Part shown: one piece after another, positions 23,732 to 31,988 of the stretch
How the letters are laid out: each line of letters opens with the position of its first letter
Position numbering within the stretch: the first letter of the stretch is position 1
Assembly (NCBI GenBank): GCA_024763455.1
Contig: JANTFL010000010.1
Span: forward strand, 1-40,881
Source: Sediminispirochaeta sp.
Lineage (GTDB): Bacteria > Spirochaetota > Spirochaetia > B11-G9
Direction of reading: 5' to 3'
Length of the DNA: 40,881 nt
Made by a program: the position numbers and the translations under genes
Notes under the pieces: generated by a model
The model's input: only the letters and a program-made list of their open reading frames with translations
Told to the model about the DNA's origin: nothing
Databases searched by the model: none

Positions 23732-24760
23732 ATGGTATTTAAAAGAAAAAAACTGTTTACTATCGTTATACTAGTTATTGCGGGTATTTCACTGATAAAG
23801 TCCTACCACCTTTTTTTCAGGGATTTTGAAAACAACGAGATTTACAAAGGTGTTACAGGGATCGAATCCGTTCAAAATAACGGCAATTTTACCTTTGCGG
23901 TTATGGGAGATAACAAGAACTCTATCTCTACCTTTAAAAAAATAGTAGATTCCATCAACAGCCAGCCTGCCATACGGTTTACCATGAATACAGGAGACAT
24001 GGTGTTTGACGGGAATCCGATAAAGTACGATTTCTTTTTAAAACAGCTTAGACAGTTTAAAAATCCCATGATCCCTGTACCGGGGAACCACGATGAGGCA
24101 GACGGGGGAATTGACCGTTACGTAAGCATTTTCGGACCCCTTTATTACTCTTTTTCCCACAGTTCATCACTGTTTATTGTTCTGGACGACTCAAATGAGG
24201 AAAATATTGATCCCTGGCAATTGAGATGGTTGCGGGAAGAATTGGAAAAATCGAAAGATTACCAGCATACCTTTGTATTCATGCATGTCCCCATTTACGA
24301 CCCCCGGAAATCCCTAAAAGCACAGCCGGGGCATTCACTTAAGGATCTCGATTCAGCACGGGAAGTATTGAACCTGTTAAAGCAGTACCCGGTAGATATG
24401 GTCTTTGCCGGCCACATTCACGGTTATTTTAAAGGTAACTGGGAGGGAGTGCCCTACACCATAACAGGCGGCGGCGGTGCAGAGATGCTTCTTTCAGACC
24501 CGGAGCACTACTTTTATCACTATATCAAGGTGAATGTTACCGGAAACAACGTATCCTACACTGTCGAAAAGATAGACTCCCCGGATTTTAATGTTGCCGA
24601 CAGAATCGGTGCCTTTCTGTGGATATACCTCTACTCATTCGTTGTTATAAACTACTGGGTTATCCTGTTGCTTATTGCCCTGGGGGTTCTTAGCTACATG
24701 TATATCAAGCGCTACGGAAAGGACTTTCCTTTCTCCATTACCTGGAGGAAAAAGAAATAG
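23732..24760 (+). CDS. Membrane-anchored metallophosphoesterase
   Basis: A 342-aa calcineurin-like phosphoesterase with a complete metal site: Asp60 (MGDNKNS), Asp89 (NTGDMVFDG), Asn119-His120 (PGNHDE), His185 (FMHVP), and His228/His230 (GHIHG). An N-terminal helix (about 7-24, preceded by KRKK) and a C-terminal helix (about 285-312, followed by KRYGKDF and KKK) would hold the catalytic domain outside the cytoplasmic membrane. Likely substrates are phosphate esters of lipids or envelope polymers; this is inferred from the neighbours. The GT4 fusion protein on the other strand carries a decayed copy of the same domain. No ribosome site is visible; the downstream acyltransferase begins 5 bases after its stop. 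Confidence 0.88.
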   Translation: MVFKRKKLFTIVILVIAGISLIKSYHLFFRDFENNEIYKGVTGIESVQNNGNFTFAVMGDNKNSISTFKKIVDSINSQPAIRFTMNTGDMVFDGNPIKYDFFLKQLRQFKNPMIPVPGNHDEADGGIDRYVSIFGPLYYSFSHSSSLFIVLDDSNEENIDPWQLRWLREELEKSKDYQHTFVFMHVPIYDPRKSLKAQPGHSLKDLDSAREVLNLLKQYPVDMVFAGHIHGYFKGNWEGVPYTITGGGGAEMLLSDPEHYFYHYIKVNVTGNNVSYTVEKIDSPDFNVADRIGAFLWIYLYSFVVINYWVILLLIALGVLSYMYIKRYGKDFPFSITWRKKK

Positions 24761-24765
24761 CGTAC

Positions 24766-25410
24766 TTGAATATTCCGGAAAAACTTTTAAATGCATTGAA
24801 TACCAGGTATATTGATTTCGTTTATAAAACCAGCAGAATTACCTTTTCCGGTGCGTTGGATCTTATTTCTGAATCTGCTGCCAGAAACAGACACTATATT
24901 GTTGTTTTCTGGCACGGAGAAAGCTATTGTTTCTATCCCTTACTCAAGGGCAAAAACCAGTACATACTGACAACAAAGGACAGAAGGGGCGATTATATTA
25001 CTGCTCTGTGCAGCTATTTTGGGTACAGCACAATCCGTATTCCAGACACATTTGAAGACGGGAAACATATAGCAAGAATAAAGAACCGCCTGAAAGACGC
25101 CGGAGGTGGAAATCTGGTAATAACCCTTGACGGGCCTCTTGGTCCCTACCATCAACCCAAAGAGTTCCCCTTTTTTATGGGTCTTATATTAGGATATGAT
25201 GTACTTTCAATCTCCTGTAAAGTAAAATACAGAATCCGGTTAACAAAGAGATGGGATAACTATACAATCCCCCTCCCCTTTAACAAACTCCACTTCCATT
25301 TCCATGAACCCCTCTCGATTGAAGGGTCCGATTTAAAGGATCATTTTCTCTCAAAACGCTCTGCTGTCAAAGACCAGCTTGAAGCGCTTCAGGCATCTAC
25401 AGGCAAATAA
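24766..25410 (+). CDS. DUF374/lysophospholipid acyltransferase-family protein
   Basis: A 214-aa protein resembling DUF374, a branch of the lysophospholipid/lipid A acyltransferase superfamily. Key segments are VVFWHGESYCFYPLL with His50 (the H of the acyltransferase motif), TTKDRRGDYITALCSYFGY, the ITLDGPLGPYHQPK block with Asp122-Gly123-Pro124, and WDNYTIPLPFNKL near the C-terminus. It probably acylates a lipid at the cytoplasmic membrane; the acceptor is unknown. The start is a TTG at 24766 with only a distant GGAGG (17 bases away), so translation may depend on coupling with the phosphoesterase gene. It completes a set with the glycosyltransferase and the YbhN-like protein that suggests glycolipid synthesis. 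Confidence 0.78.
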   Translation: MNIPEKLLNALNTRYIDFVYKTSRITFSGALDLISESAARNRHYIVVFWHGESYCFYPLLKGKNQYILTTKDRRGDYITALCSYFGYSTIRIPDTFEDGKHIARIKNRLKDAGGGNLVITLDGPLGPYHQPKEFPFFMGLILGYDVLSISCKVKYRIRLTKRWDNYTIPLPFNKLHFHFHEPLSIEGSDLKDHFLSKRSAVKDQLEALQASTGK

Positions 25411-25511
25411 TCTAAGTCTTAAAAGTCTTTGAAGATTTTAATACTTTTCTCAGTCTATTCTCATTTTTCTCCGGTACATTACTTTTATCTATAAGTAGAG
25501 GAGTAAAGAAT

Positions 25512-26423
25512 ATGACTAAGAGAACTCAAAACAAATCACTTCAATTACTGGTTTTTGCCAGCCTTTTTATGCTGGTAAGTGTTTTTTTATCAGCAGCGGG
25601 AAAGAGTGAAAACGGGAATGGGACTTCCAATGATGGATCCAGAGGAGGCGCTGAATTCGGCTTAAAGGAAGCAGAAATTGCAAAGCGTGTAGATGCAGTC
25701 GAGTCGCTTATAGCTGACTGCATGAAAGCCAAAGGATTTGAATATTATCCCGTACCCTACAAAGTTGCCAGAATAGCTATGGACAGCAACAGCAAACCTT
25801 CAGGTCTAAATGCCGCAGATTTCCGTAAACAATACGGCTATGGAATAACTACTCTGCTGACAGGAAAGTTGAACCAGGGCACTATGGGGCTTGGGGATCG
25901 AAACAATGCCTATCGTGCGAATCTTACACCTGCAGACAGGGTTGCATATGACCGGGCGTTATTTGGAAAGAATACAAATTCAACTTTTGTGGTGTGCCTG
26001 GATAACGAGGATTTCTCTACAACAGGGGGATGTACAAGAGCAGCAGTTGAGAAAGTTTTCAGTAAAGATGAGCTTGGACCGGGATTTGTTAACTATCAGA
26101 ATGCAGCTTCAGCCCGGGTAGATCAGGATCCGAGAATCATTGATGCCTACAGGGAATGGGCAAAAGCCATGCAGTCTGAAGGCTATCATTATAGCAATAA
26201 TGACGAGATAAAGGCTGATCTTCTAACTCAGCTGGATAAGATAATGAATGGGAGTACAGATCCCGGCTCACTTTCGCCTGGATCTCAGGCAGCATTAAAG
26301 GAGCTTCAAGGCAAAGAAAAGACACTTGCAGCCATTGCACATAAATATGAAGTAAAATATGTTGACCCTGTACGTAAGAAAGTGGAAGCGGAACTTCTGG
26401 GACCGGATGCAACACAGCAATGA
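25512..26423 (+). CDS. Secreted three-cysteine protein of an exporter operon, CMxxxGF family
   Basis: A 303-aa exported protein with a hydrophobic signal segment (about 10-29, ending SAAG). There is no Cys at the cleavage site, so it is not a lipoprotein. Mature residues include IADCMKAKGFEYYPVP (Cys70), DFRKQYGYGITTLL, NLTPADRVAYDRALFG, VCLDNEDF (Cys162) and TTGGCTRAAVEKVF (Cys174). This pattern matches, from memory, a family of secreted proteins encoded with peptidoglycan-binding adaptors and MacB-type ABC transporters in Actinobacteria. The function is unknown; a transported substrate, chaperone or adaptor cofactor are all possible. The ribosome site GAGGAG is 8 bases before the ATG. Its stop overlaps the adaptor start (ATGA). 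Confidence 0.7.
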   Translation: MTKRTQNKSLQLLVFASLFMLVSVFLSAAGKSENGNGTSNDGSRGGAEFGLKEAEIAKRVDAVESLIADCMKAKGFEYYPVPYKVARIAMDSNSKPSGLNAADFRKQYGYGITTLLTGKLNQGTMGLGDRNNAYRANLTPADRVAYDRALFGKNTNSTFVVCLDNEDFSTTGGCTRAAVEKVFSKDELGPGFVNYQNAASARVDQDPRIIDAYREWAKAMQSEGYHYSNNDEIKADLLTQLDKIMNGSTDPGSLSPGSQAALKELQGKEKTLAAIAHKYEVKYVDPVRKKVEAELLGPDATQQ

Positions 26424-28018
26424 TTGTACACAGAGGAAGAATTATATTAGGTATTATCGGAGTTATTGTCTTGGCGGCCGCAGGGGGATGGGTCGCCGGG
26501 TCGAATATACGGTCCCCTGCAGAAGCAGCAGCACGAACAGCACCCCCTGCACCATCTCCGATACTGGTACCAGCCGAGAAAAAGATTTTAACCTCCCGGA
26601 TAACTACCAGGGGAACAGGAAGATTTGGATCTCCGTTCCTAGTGTACCTTGCTTCATCGGATTTGAAATCCGGCCCCGGCAGAATCTCCAGATTACCGGG
26701 ACCCGGTACTGTGATTACACGTGGAGAGGTACTGTTAGTGGCATCGGGACGCCCTGTGTTTATCCTCCCCGGAGAAGTCCCCATGTATCGTGATCTTGGT
26801 TACGGTATGTCAGGCAGCGATGTGCTTCAGCTGGAAAAAGCGCTTAAACAAATGGGATATTCTCCCGGAACTGTTGATGGTGTCTATGATGAAAAAACAA
26901 GTACAGCTGTAGCACAGTGGTATAAATCCAAAGGATGGAAACCCTTTGAAAAGGGTAGTAAACAGCTTTCTGCAATCCGAACTCTGGAACAGGAACTATC
27001 AGTTGCGGAGAAAGATAAAATGGCAGCAGAAGTATCAATATTAAAAGCACAGACAGATGTAGCTGCGGGAGAGGCTGCATATTCTATTGCCGTGAAATCA
27101 GTTCAGCTTGCAGAAACAACAGTAAAAGCCTCCAGAGCTGAAGCTGCGGCATCAAATATTGCTGCAGAATCAGAAGTTAAATCTTTGGAGATTGACGGGG
27201 CGGCAGAAAAGAAAAAATTAGCATTACAGAAAGCTGATTCCACCCGACTGTCAGGAGAATTGAAAGTTCAAGCTGCAATTATTGATCTTGAAAGGTCCAG
27301 GGGAGATGTTACTGTTGCCAAAGCAAAGCTTAAGACAGCCAGAGATTGTCTTGCTGCTTCCAGAGCTGAGCTTCAGATTGCATCAGACCACTATAGCCGT
27401 GTTGCGCTGGATTTAAAATCTGCCCGTCTGCATACATCTGCACAGATTCCGGCAGATGAACTTGTATTCTCCTCATCTTTTCCCCTGCGGATAAAGCATC
27501 TGAATATCTCTCAGGGGGATTTTGCAACTGGCCCTGTAATGGTTGTTACGGATTCCAAATTGATCATAGATTCATCAATTTCCATAGATGAAGCAAAGTT
27601 TTTAAAAGAGGGGATGACTGTCAAGATTGATGAAACTGATCTGGGCATAAAGACTTCGGGGACAGTAACCCGGGTAGCAAGTACCCCTGGAACCAATAGA
27701 GTTGATGGTTACCATATCTATTTTGCTGTATCCGTACACGACAACACGGTTCAACTGGATGGAATATCAGTCCGCCTCATTATACCGGTAGAGTCAACCG
27801 GCGGTGCAGTAACAGCAGTTCCTGTGAGTGCCTTATCATTAGCCATGGATGGAACATCAAGAATTCAGGTCAAAAAAACAAATGGATTTGAATTCCTTCC
27901 TGTTACGACAGGTCTTGTTGCTGACGGTTATGCTGCAGTATCACCGGTAAGAGGGGAATTAATGCCTGGAGATCTTGTCGTCATCGGATATAGAACTGCC
28001 GGAGGAGGAGGGATATGA
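26420..28018 (+). CDS. HlyD/MacA-type periplasmic adaptor with a peptidoglycan-binding domain
   Basis: A 532-aa adaptor that should link an inner-membrane ABC exporter to the envelope. An N-terminal membrane helix (about 7-27) is followed by a first half of the barrel/lipoyl region. A PG_binding_1 domain comes next (about 126-172: LGYGMSGSDVLQLEKALKQM, then PGTVDGVYDEKTSTAVAQW). A long Ala/Lys/Glu coiled-coil hairpin (about 185-335) leads to the returning barrel (SSISIDEAKFLKEGMTVKI, VDGYHIYFAV, VPVSALSLA). The adaptor/PG-binding combination is one I associate with monoderm exporters; here a TolC-like protein is encoded two genes downstream. The coiled coil could dock to TolC. It overlaps both neighbours by 4 bases. 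Confidence 0.85.
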   Translation: MIVHRGRIILGIIGVIVLAAAGGWVAGSNIRSPAEAAARTAPPAPSPILVPAEKKILTSRITTRGTGRFGSPFLVYLASSDLKSGPGRISRLPGPGTVITRGEVLLVASGRPVFILPGEVPMYRDLGYGMSGSDVLQLEKALKQMGYSPGTVDGVYDEKTSTAVAQWYKSKGWKPFEKGSKQLSAIRTLEQELSVAEKDKMAAEVSILKAQTDVAAGEAAYSIAVKSVQLAETTVKASRAEAAASNIAAESEVKSLEIDGAAEKKKLALQKADSTRLSGELKVQAAIIDLERSRGDVTVAKAKLKTARDCLAASRAELQIASDHYSRVALDLKSARLHTSAQIPADELVFSSSFPLRIKHLNISQGDFATGPVMVVTDSKLIIDSSISIDEAKFLKEGMTVKIDETDLGIKTSGTVTRVASTPGTNRVDGYHIYFAVSVHDNTVQLDGISVRLIIPVESTGGAVTAVPVSALSLAMDGTSRIQVKKTNGFEFLPVTTGLVADGYAAVSPVRGELMPGDLVVIGYRTAGGGGI

Positions 28019-28695
28019 CAGAGACTACATCAAACATGGTAATAAAGCTCTCAAATATCGGACGCCGGTTTCCATCTGATCCACCGGTTAATGCTCTTCT
28101 GAATATAAATTTAAAGGTGCATTTTGGAGACTGGATATCAGTAACAGGACCTTCCGGTTCAGGGAAATCAACACTATTAAATGTCATTGGCTGTCTGGAT
28201 AAACAAACATCCGGAGATTATTTCTTTAATAATACTGATACCATGACACTGACAGATTCTCAGAGGGCGGGACTCCGGAGCCGGCGTATAGGGTTTGTTT
28301 TTCAGTCATTCTATTTGTTGTCCCACAGATCTGTTATTGAAAATGTAATGCTTGGGGAAATTTATCAGCATACATCCTCACGAGGGCGGCTTGAGCGGGC
28401 AAAAGAAGCATTGAATCGGGTCGATATGCTTAAGAGAGCTGACTTTCTACCCACACATATTTCAGGAGGAGAACAGCAGCGTGTTGCTATTGCCAGAGCA
28501 TTAATGGGTAAACCTGATCTCCTCTTATGTGATGAGCCAACAGGTAATCTTGATTCAAAATCCACCACCATGATTCTGGATCTTTTTGAAAAAATACACG
28601 CTTCGGGGCAGACAATCATAATGATAACACATGAACAGCCGGTAGCAAAGCGGGCTCGGAGAAGAATTGAAATGATAGACGGAGAAATAATGTGA
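28015..28695 (+). CDS. MacB/LolD-type ABC transporter ATPase
   Basis: A 226-aa nucleotide-binding subunit. Walker A is GPSGSGKST (45-53), the Q-loop is in VFQSFYLL, the signature is [15 protein letters not shown], Walker B is [13 protein letters not shown], and the H-loop is IMITHE. The PTGNLDS extension and overall length place it in the MacB/LolD/FtsE group, whose permeases are mechanotransmission proteins and not classical channels. It overlaps the adaptor (ATGA) and permease (GTGA) genes by 4 bases each, so all three subunits should be made together. Confidence 0.93.
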   Translation: MTETTSNMVIKLSNIGRRFPSDPPVNALLNINLKVHFGDWISVTGPSGSGKSTLLNVIGCLDKQTSGDYFFNNTDTMTLTDSQRAGLRSRRIGFVFQSFYLLSHRSVIENVMLGEIYQHTSSRGRLERAKEALNRVDMLKRADFLPTHISGGEQQRVAIARALMGKPDLLLCDEPTGNLDSKSTTMILDLFEKIHASGQTIIMITHEQPVAKRARRRIEMIDGEIM

Positions 28696-29912
28696 CTGAG
28701 CTGGAAAAATCAGGCATTACCTGCCGCGATCTCATGAAAGAAGTTCTGGCAGGGCTTTTTTCAAGGCCAGGGAGAACCGTGTTAACCATTATGGGGGTTG
28801 TCATGGGAATAGCAGCTCTAGTAGCAACGCTGGGATTATCGCAAACTGCCGGGAATCGAATCATCGGCCGATTTGATGAACTGGCTGCTACAGAGATCGT
28901 TATTACGGCTAAATCACAAAACACCCATTCAAATATTCCAGTTTTACCATGGGATTCCCCTGAGCGCTTACTGCGGCTTAACGGCGTTGTGGCAGCAGGC
29001 ACATTGAGTATGGTAGCGGTTGATAATGCTCTGGTCAGGGCTTCTCTGGTGAGTGACCCTTTGAAACAAACCAGATTTCAACTCTCAGTTCAGGCTGCCT
29101 CTCCAGGGTTGTTCTCTGCCGTAAGATCAGAGCTTCATTCCGGACGTTACCCTGACCGGGGCAATTCAGACCGTGCTGACAGGGTTGCTGTCATCGGTTC
29201 CAATGCGGCTATAAAACTTGGGATAACCGGTGTGGAGCAGCTGCCTGCAATCATGATTGGAGATAACCTGTACCTTGTTATTGGTATCCTTGGTAATGTT
29301 GGAAGGCAGCCTGATCTTCTTAGCTCGGTAATAATTCCCGAAGGAACAGCCAGGAAATATTTTAATCTTGGAAGTCCCCAAAGTGTTCTTATTGAAACAA
29401 AAATCGGAGCGGCATCCTTGATAGCCCATCAGTCTCCTCTGGCTCTTCGACCTGATAATCCTTCGATACTCAAAATAGCTGCCCCCTCTGAACCTCAAAG
29501 AGTTCGCAATGCTGTCCAGAGTGACCTGAACATCCTTTTTCTTCTGTTGGGGGCTGTTTCATTGCTGGTTGGATCAATAGGCATTGCTAATGTTACCCTT
29601 GTATCTGTTGTCGAGCGAACTGGTGAAATTGGTCTTCGAAGAGCTAACGGAGCAACCAGACTGCATATTGCTCTGCAGTTTCTTCTTGAAAGCGGGGCAA
29701 TTGGTATAATCGGAGGAATTCTGGGAGCCAGTCTTGGCGTGCTTATAATTGTCGGTGTTTCATTTCACCAGAATTGGACTGCAGTTCTGGATCCGGTTGT
29801 TTCTTTAACTTCACCTTTAGTTGGAGGGATCGTTGGAATTGTATCCGGGTTGTACCCATCCATTCGGGCGGCGAAGCTGGAACCAGTAGATGCTCTACGG
29901 AGCGGAACCTGA
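28692..29912 (+). CDS. MacB/FtsX-type ABC transporter permease
   Basis: A 406-aa permease with the MacB layout. One helix (about 27-50, [20 protein letters not shown]) is followed by a periplasmic MacB_PCD domain of about 220 residues (ISLPG-like [32 protein letters not shown]). Three C-terminal helices form the FtsX core (about 275-300, 325-355, 365-390) with the conserved [19 protein letters not shown] coupling segment and a final [17 protein letters not shown]. It starts with GTG. Together with the ATPase and adaptor it forms a mechanotransmission exporter or extractor of a periplasmic or membrane substrate. No substrate can be inferred from the sequence. Confidence 0.92.
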   Translation: MTELEKSGITCRDLMKEVLAGLFSRPGRTVLTIMGVVMGIAALVATLGLSQTAGNRIIGRFDELAATEIVITAKSQNTHSNIPVLPWDSPERLLRLNGVVAAGTLSMVAVDNALVRASLVSDPLKQTRFQLSVQAASPGLFSAVRSELHSGRYPDRGNSDRADRVAVIGSNAAIKLGITGVEQLPAIMIGDNLYLVIGILGNVGRQPDLLSSVIIPEGTARKYFNLGSPQSVLIETKIGAASLIAHQSPLALRPDNPSILKIAAPSEPQRVRNAVQSDLNILFLLLGAVSLLVGSIGIANVTLVSVVERTGEIGLRRANGATRLHIALQFLLESGAIGIIGGILGASLGVLIIVGVSFHQNWTAVLDPVVSLTSPLVGGIVGIVSGLYPSIRAAKLEPVDALRSGT

Positions 29913-29943
29913 GAACTACTTTATACCTATACAGGAGTGTTAG

Positions 29944-31392
29944 ATGAAAAAAATAATGGTTATCTTTTACTTTGTTTTCTTCTCTGGAAGTTTATGGGCA
30001 GCTGAAATAGAGTTAACCCTTGAGTTGTTGATTCAATCTCTTACCCAAAACCATCCTCAGTTCCGGGAAGCACAGGAATCACTGAATGCTTCAAGTGCAG
30101 AGTACAAAATATCCGCTGCAAAACTTAAACCGCAGATAAATATTATTATCCCTTCCAGTTTGAATTTTTCACCGTTTATTATAAATAGTCAGTATGATAT
30201 GAGTGCTACCCCAGAGGTTGTTATTAGTCAACTATTACCCGGATCAGGAACTCTTTCTCTGGCTGTGAAAGATCAGATCTCTGTGAGTACTTTGGGAAGT
30301 GCAGCTGTCTCTCCATTATATCACAATCCGGATATAGGGATCAGCCTCACGCAACCGCTCTACTTTAAACCATCTTATAACACAAAAAACACAGTAAGAG
30401 AAAATATTATACATTCTGCCACGCTGCATAATAAGGAGGTTACAAATGGTCTGATTATGCAGTGTTTAAAAGATTATTATTCTCTCAAGCAACTCCAGTT
30501 TCAATGGACACTAAGTAAATCACGGCTGGCAAGGAGTACAGAAAGCTACATGCAGATTGAAAAGAAGTATAATCTGGGAATTCTTACCCGGTCTGTCTAC
30601 TCCGGTGCTAGAATTGCCCTTCTGAAGGCTCAAAATGATTTTTCCAGGATGAAGAGAGAACTGAATATTAAAAAAGAGTTGATGCAGGACACCTATCATA
30701 TTCCCGGGATTATAGTAGTCACCCCTGATATCGAAGTATTTAAGGAAATAAATAATGAACTGATACATATGGATATTCAGGATTCTATTGATGAGGCTTT
30801 TCGGAATAATACCTCACTTGCCAGGAAACGTATTAACCTTAGTTCAATGGAATTTCAGGAGATGATTATTGAAAGGGAGCACGCTCCAGTTCTTGATTTT
30901 AACGCACATTACTCTATAAATACAACTCTGTCCAGTACTTTTTCAATAAATCTATCGCTTAGCGCCGGTCTTTTTGACAGGGGTAGTTTCAATGAAAAAA
31001 TCAAGCAAAAAGCAAGTGAAAAAGCAGGAATAAGGAATTCCGCCGAATGGGAGAAAATATCTTTAGCCTCTACAATAAAATTACTCTTTAGTTCCATTGA
31101 AAACAATGAATCTCTGAGTAATCTTTTTCAAATACAGGAAGAGGAAGCGCATAATAGAATAAAAAATGCAGAACTAAAACTCACTTCAGGGCAGCTAACA
31201 GAAGCAGCTCTTTTTGAATTATATTCAAATCTGGAGACTATTCAGATAAATAGTATGGAAAACAGAATTAAAAGAAATATTACTCTCTTAAGAATATATG
31301 ACCTGATGGGGCGTAATTTATTGGAATATATCCAGGGGAGAAATTCACAGCAAGATTTAAAAAGCTTCTCATACTATTCTAAGAATTGGTAG
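29944..31392 (+). CDS. TolC-family outer-membrane efflux protein
   Basis: A 482-aa protein with a signal peptide (cleavage near SLWA-AEI). Two long coiled-coil segments (about 30-75 and 145-245, and again about 275-430) are separated by beta-strand-like stretches rich in alternating hydrophobic residues. That is the duplicated OEP pattern of TolC/CusC. Typical bits are LTLELLIQSLTQNHPQFREA at the start and ISAAKLKPQINI before the first strand pair. It would provide the outer-membrane duct for the MacB-type exporter just upstream (31-bp gap, AGGAG ribosome site). Its codons look more A+T-rich than those of the preceding genes, which may reflect a different origin; I have not calculated this. 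Confidence 0.85.
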   Translation: MKKIMVIFYFVFFSGSLWAAEIELTLELLIQSLTQNHPQFREAQESLNASSAEYKISAAKLKPQINIIIPSSLNFSPFIINSQYDMSATPEVVISQLLPGSGTLSLAVKDQISVSTLGSAAVSPLYHNPDIGISLTQPLYFKPSYNTKNTVRENIIHSATLHNKEVTNGLIMQCLKDYYSLKQLQFQWTLSKSRLARSTESYMQIEKKYNLGILTRSVYSGARIALLKAQNDFSRMKRELNIKKELMQDTYHIPGIIVVTPDIEVFKEINNELIHMDIQDSIDEAFRNNTSLARKRINLSSMEFQEMIIEREHAPVLDFNAHYSINTTLSSTFSINLSLSAGLFDRGSFNEKIKQKASEKAGIRNSAEWEKISLASTIKLLFSSIENNESLSNLFQIQEEEAHNRIKNAELKLTSGQLTEAALFELYSNLETIQINSMENRIKRNITLLRIYDLMGRNLLEYIQGRNSQQDLKSFSYYSKNW

Positions 31393-31430
31393 TTATATTA
31401 CTTAGTATAAATTATTTTTTGGAGGCGTTT

Positions 31431-31895
31431 ATGAACAAGCGAGTTATTTTTTTTACAGTCTTATTGATTTATGTGGTAACAGTCAGTTCCTTTGCAAACG
31501 GTGACCACGAAAAGAGTGATAGTGAGAAAAATGTACAGGAGAAGGTTGCTGAACCGGCATTCACCGGTACAATACCGGTGGATGAAGCCAAGATCAAAGA
31601 TGAAAAGGGCTTGGTGTCACAATTCAAGGATAAAATTGTCGGAATTGAAGCAGCAGGTGCAGCTGCGGTTAAAGCACATCCTGATTCAGCTTTAAACGGA
31701 ATTACCCTTGACATCGAAAATGGTTATCTTGTTTACGATGTTTTTATGGATGACGGAACCAGTATGGTTATTGATGCTGGAACAGGCAAAATCCTTCATG
31801 AGGAAAAGCATAACTCCCGTGAAAGTAATGAAGATGGGAAAGAAGAGAAAGAAGAAGAAAAAGGAGGTGATGAGAGTAGTACAGAAAGCGATTGA
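31431..31895 (+). CDS. Secreted PepSY-domain protein with a charged tail
   Basis: A 154-aa exported protein: signal peptide (MNKRVIFFTVLLIYVVTVSS-FANG), then a single PepSY domain (about 70-125: AAVKAHPDSALNGITLDIEN, YLVYDVFMDDGTSMVIDAGT with GKIL following). A very acidic/Lys-rich tail (about 128-154) may bind cations or stay unfolded. PepSY domains are linked to periplasmic protease inhibition and to sensor regulation. I use ATG 31431, which has GGAGG 5 bases upstream; the frame is open from 31386. It is the last gene before a strong terminator and lies next to a two-component pair, so a sensing role is possible. Confidence 0.82.
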   Translation: MNKRVIFFTVLLIYVVTVSSFANGDHEKSDSEKNVQEKVAEPAFTGTIPVDEAKIKDEKGLVSQFKDKIVGIEAAGAAAVKAHPDSALNGITLDIENGYLVYDVFMDDGTSMVIDAGTGKILHEEKHNSRESNEDGKEEKEEEKGGDESSTESD

Positions 31896-31911
31896 TTTCC
31901 TCCACTTTTTT

Positions 31912-31942
31912 GGGGCTGATTTCAAAATCAGCCCCATTATTT
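31912..31942 (+). terminator. Rho-independent terminator of the exporter operon
   Basis: GGGGCTGATT (31912-31921) pairs perfectly with AATCAGCCCC (31926-31935) around a TCAA loop, a 10-bp stem. It is followed by ATTATTTATTT. It lies 17 bases after the PepSY stop and separates the exporter operon from the two-component pair. Confidence 0.85.
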
Positions 31943-31959
31943 ATTTATGGAACAGTGTG

Positions 31960-31968
31960 TGCTATAGT
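31960..31968 (+). promoter_or_regulatory. Candidate extended -10 promoter of the first two-component pair
   Basis: TGC-TATAGT (31960-31968) fits the extended -10 form, with a weak TTTATT about 17 bases upstream as a -35. Unlike the leaderless candidates, it leaves a short leader containing an AGGAGA ribosome site before the ATG at 31989. Confidence 0.45.
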
Positions 31969-31988
31969 AGATTCAGGAGAGATTTATA

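Noticed and set aside
26137..26784. Minus-strand open frame of 215 codons across the Cys-protein/adaptor junction
   Set aside because: The plus-strand genes here have good ribosome sites, ATGA coupling and recognisable domains; the antisense frame has none.
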